Assembly: GCA_023433205.1 (NCBI GenBank) | Contig: JAEZDS010000022.1 | Span: 1-7,079 of the forward strand | Source: Bacteroidota bacterium | GTDB taxonomy: Bacteria > Bacteroidota > Bacteroidia > B-17B0 > Aurantibacillaceae | DNA length: 7,079 bases | Direction of reading: 5' to 3' | In this document: piece after piece, positions 5,721 through 7,079 of the stretch | Layout: each line of letters starts with the position of its first letter | How positions within the stretch are numbered: the stretch's first letter is position 1 | The notes under the pieces: model-generated | The model's input: the letters and a program-made list of their open reading frames with translations, nothing else | Told to the model about the DNA's origin: nothing | Database searches by the model: none | Translations under genes and position numbers: made by a program

Positions 5721-6728
5721 ATGAAAAAACTTCAGCTTGAAGATCTTTCCAGAAAACTGGGATATTCAAAAACACTTATTTCGATGGTGCTTAATGGCAA
5801 AGGCGACCATTATGGAGTAAGTAAAAAAACGCAGGAGCTGGTATTAAAGGCTGTGGAGCAGTGGGGGTATACACCCAACCGATTTGCGAAATCACTTCGT
5901 ACCGGCAAAAGTCATTTTGCAGGACTTATCATCAGTGATATATCCAATCCCTTTTATTCAACCATTGCCCGGCATGTAGAAGCGCTTTTATTTGAGAAAG
6001 GATACAATCTTATGGTATGCTGTGCGGAGGAGGACGAAGATCGGGAGAGACTTATGGTTGAAACCCTTCTTCAGCAGCAGGCGGTTGATGGTCTTATTGT
6101 GGCTACGGCGCAGCGTGATGTGGGATTTTACGATTCGGGGCTGGTAAGCAGGTTGCCAGTGGTTTTTATTGACAGGGTAGTGCCTGGAGGTGCAGGACAT
6201 CATGTGCTTACCGACAACGAGGGAGGCGCAGAACAAATCGTTTCACATCTATTGGAGGAAGGTAACAAACAGATCGTTTGTATGGCCATCACACCATTGT
6301 ATCTCAGTACGATAACTCACCGGATCAATGGTTATAAAAAAGCATTAAAAAAAGCCGGATACGCAAAAAGGGAGGAAGTGGTAATAACAATTCACTATGA
6401 AAATATACAGGCTGAAATTGAACAGTACCTGCAGGGGTGTCTTCAGCGGAAAATTAAACCTGATGCGGTTTTTTGTCTCAACAACAACATTGCGTTAAAC
6501 TTGCTGCTTTGTCTGCGTAAAAAGAAGTTTTGCAGATTATCGGGAATTAGAGTGGCCTGTTTCGATGATCTGGAGGTTTTTGATCTTATTGATAAAAAGG
6601 TAACCGCAGTTTCACAGCCTGTTGAAGAAATAGGCAAACAGGCGGCGACATTACTGCTAAAACTCATTGCAGGGAAGGGGGGAGAGGCCGGGCACACTGT
6701 GTTGCCAACCAGACTGGTAAGACGGTAA
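5721..6728 (+). CDS. LacI/PurR-family transcriptional regulator
   Basis: This 335-residue regulator has the full LacI-family layout. The N-terminal helix-turn-helix is LEDLSRKLGYSKTLISMVLNG (6-26). A second helical part, VSKKTQELVLKAVEQWGYTPN, leads to the hinge RFAKSLRTGKS (54-64), with L59 at the position of the minor-groove-intercalating leucine. The periplasmic-binding-protein-like effector domain starts at AGLIISDISNPFYS (67-80) and continues with DGLIVAT (123-129), FIDR (149-152), DNEGGA (165-170), FDDLE (281-285) and the C-terminal LPTRLV (328-333). Such proteins are cytoplasmic dimers whose DNA binding is switched by a small ligand, often a sugar; the ligand here is unknown. Aligned with LacI, recognition positions 17, 18 and 22 are K, T and M instead of Y, Q and R. 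ATG 5721 gives the usual N-terminus; the in-frame TTG at 5676 would add 15 atypical residues. The divergent aminotransferase is the obvious candidate target besides its own gene. Confidence 0.95.
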   Translation: MKKLQLEDLSRKLGYSKTLISMVLNGKGDHYGVSKKTQELVLKAVEQWGYTPNRFAKSLRTGKSHFAGLIISDISNPFYSTIARHVEALLFEKGYNLMVCCAEEDEDRERLMVETLLQQQAVDGLIVATAQRDVGFYDSGLVSRLPVVFIDRVVPGGAGHHVLTDNEGGAEQIVSHLLEEGNKQIVCMAITPLYLSTITHRINGYKKALKKAGYAKREEVVITIHYENIQAEIEQYLQGCLQRKIKPDAVFCLNNNIALNLLLCLRKKKFCRLSGIRVACFDDLEVFDLIDKKVTAVSQPVEEIGKQAATLLLKLIAGKGGEAGHTVLPTRLVRR

Positions 6729-6750
6729 GGCGATGGAGATTTGCCGGACA

Positions 6751-7079
6751 CTATCCTGTAGCCACTTGCTGATCAAAGACCTCTACCTCAGCCAGTGCGT
6801 CGAAAAGATAGATCTTTTCGGTGGCGATCTCGAGACACTTAAAACGCTTGCGAAGTTTTTCTTTTTTTACGAATAACCTTGAACTGTTGAACAGAAATAC
6901 AGTACCCATTGGCAAGTATTCGAGAAAAACCTTGCCGTTCTCTTTGTCGTGAAGTTTTAAAGTTTTTAGCAGATTGGGATCGCTGCAGCTTGAGGCGGCG
7001 GGGTTGCGCATATAGCTGCGAAGAGCGCTGAAAATCTCAAGCGGAAAAATATCGGTATTAAGAAAAGGTAGCATTAACC
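6751..7079 (-). CDS. SprT-like domain protein, C-terminal part (5' end outside window)
   Basis: The frame stays open to the right edge of the window: the codon before the ATG at 7074 is TTA (Leu), so that Met is probably internal and the protein begins beyond 7079. The visible stretch of about 109 residues contains PFLNTDIFPLEI, then NPAASSCSDPNLLKTLKLHD, and ends with KLRKRFKCLEIATEKIYLFDALAEVEV. I recognise this pattern as the C-terminal region of Bacteroidota SprT-like proteins (about 200 residues). Their N-terminal half carries an HExxH zinc-metallopeptidase-like motif, which would lie outside the window. Cellular role is poorly defined. The assignment rests on recall of family sequence, not on a catalytic motif in view. 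The stop (6753-6751) lies 22 bases from that of the convergent LacI-family gene, with no hairpin between. Confidence 0.72.
   Translation of the reverse strand, partial: LMLPFLNTDIFPLEIFSALRSYMRNPAASSCSDPNLLKTLKLHDKENGKVFLEYLPMGTVFLFNSSRLFVKKEKLRKRFKCLEIATEKIYLFDALAEVEVFDQQVATG
6801..6820. repeat. Perfect 20-bp inverted repeat inside the SprT-like gene
   Basis: CGAAAAGAT-AG-ATCTTTTCG is perfectly symmetric, with nine-base arms and a two-base centre, inside codons for TEKIYLF of the minus-strand gene. It lies about 75 bases past the LacI-family stop on the plus strand. As RNA it could form a hairpin of about 8 bp with loop TAGA, extendable by G-U pairs, but no T-run follows. It may help stop plus-strand transcription, since no terminator lies in the 22-bp gap, or it may be a coincidence of coding sequence. 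Confidence 0.4.

Noticed and set aside
1..7079. Search for CRISPR arrays, insertion sequences, integrase, toxin-antitoxin or phage-defence genes
   Set aside because: No regularly spaced repeats, transposase motifs or defence-type domains are visible; all long coding regions are explained by the genes listed.

Overview
The window looks like a chromosomal segment of a member of the Bacteroidota. Three observations support this. A secreted protein ends in a type IX secretion (T9SS) type A sorting domain, a system confined to this phylum. Several genes are preceded by the phylum-specific promoter form (-33 TTG/TTTG and -7 TAnnTTTG) rather than the E. coli form. Start codons sit in A/T-rich leaders without Shine-Dalgarno sequences. 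The genus cannot be fixed from the sequence.

Layout, left to right. Positions 1-49 are the last codons of an unidentified gene, followed by a strong intrinsic terminator at 64-100. fmt (109-1083) encodes methionyl-tRNA formyltransferase. hup (1254-1535) encodes an HU-type nucleoid protein; it has its own well-formed promoter and a downstream terminator. A 250-bp gap with two candidate promoters leads to a 755-residue exported protein of unknown function (1786-4053), probably a beta-propeller, carrying an N-terminal signal peptide and a C-terminal T9SS tail. A clear terminator follows at 4076-4104. A fold-type I PLP aminotransferase (5461-4202, minus strand) converges on it. The aminotransferase is divergent from a LacI/PurR-type regulator (5721-6728, plus strand), with 259 bp between them that hold the aminotransferase promoter, a long imperfect inverted repeat and a 12-bp palindrome. 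The right edge holds the C-terminal part of a SprT-like protein on the minus strand (6751 to beyond 7079), whose stop lies 22 bp from that of the regulator.

How the genes relate. fmt and hup are housekeeping genes (translation initiation and chromosome organisation) and appear to be separate transcription units. The exported protein is a single-gene unit. The aminotransferase/LacI pair shares one regulatory region, which makes control of the aminotransferase, autoregulation, or both a reasonable but unproven hypothesis. There is no CRISPR array, insertion sequence, tRNA, rRNA or phage gene. I did not find a convincing new multi-gene system. The points most worth a second look are the aminotransferase/LacI intergenic region, the unusual DNA-reading residues of the LacI regulator, the dyads upstream of hup, and the uncharacterised T9SS cargo protein.
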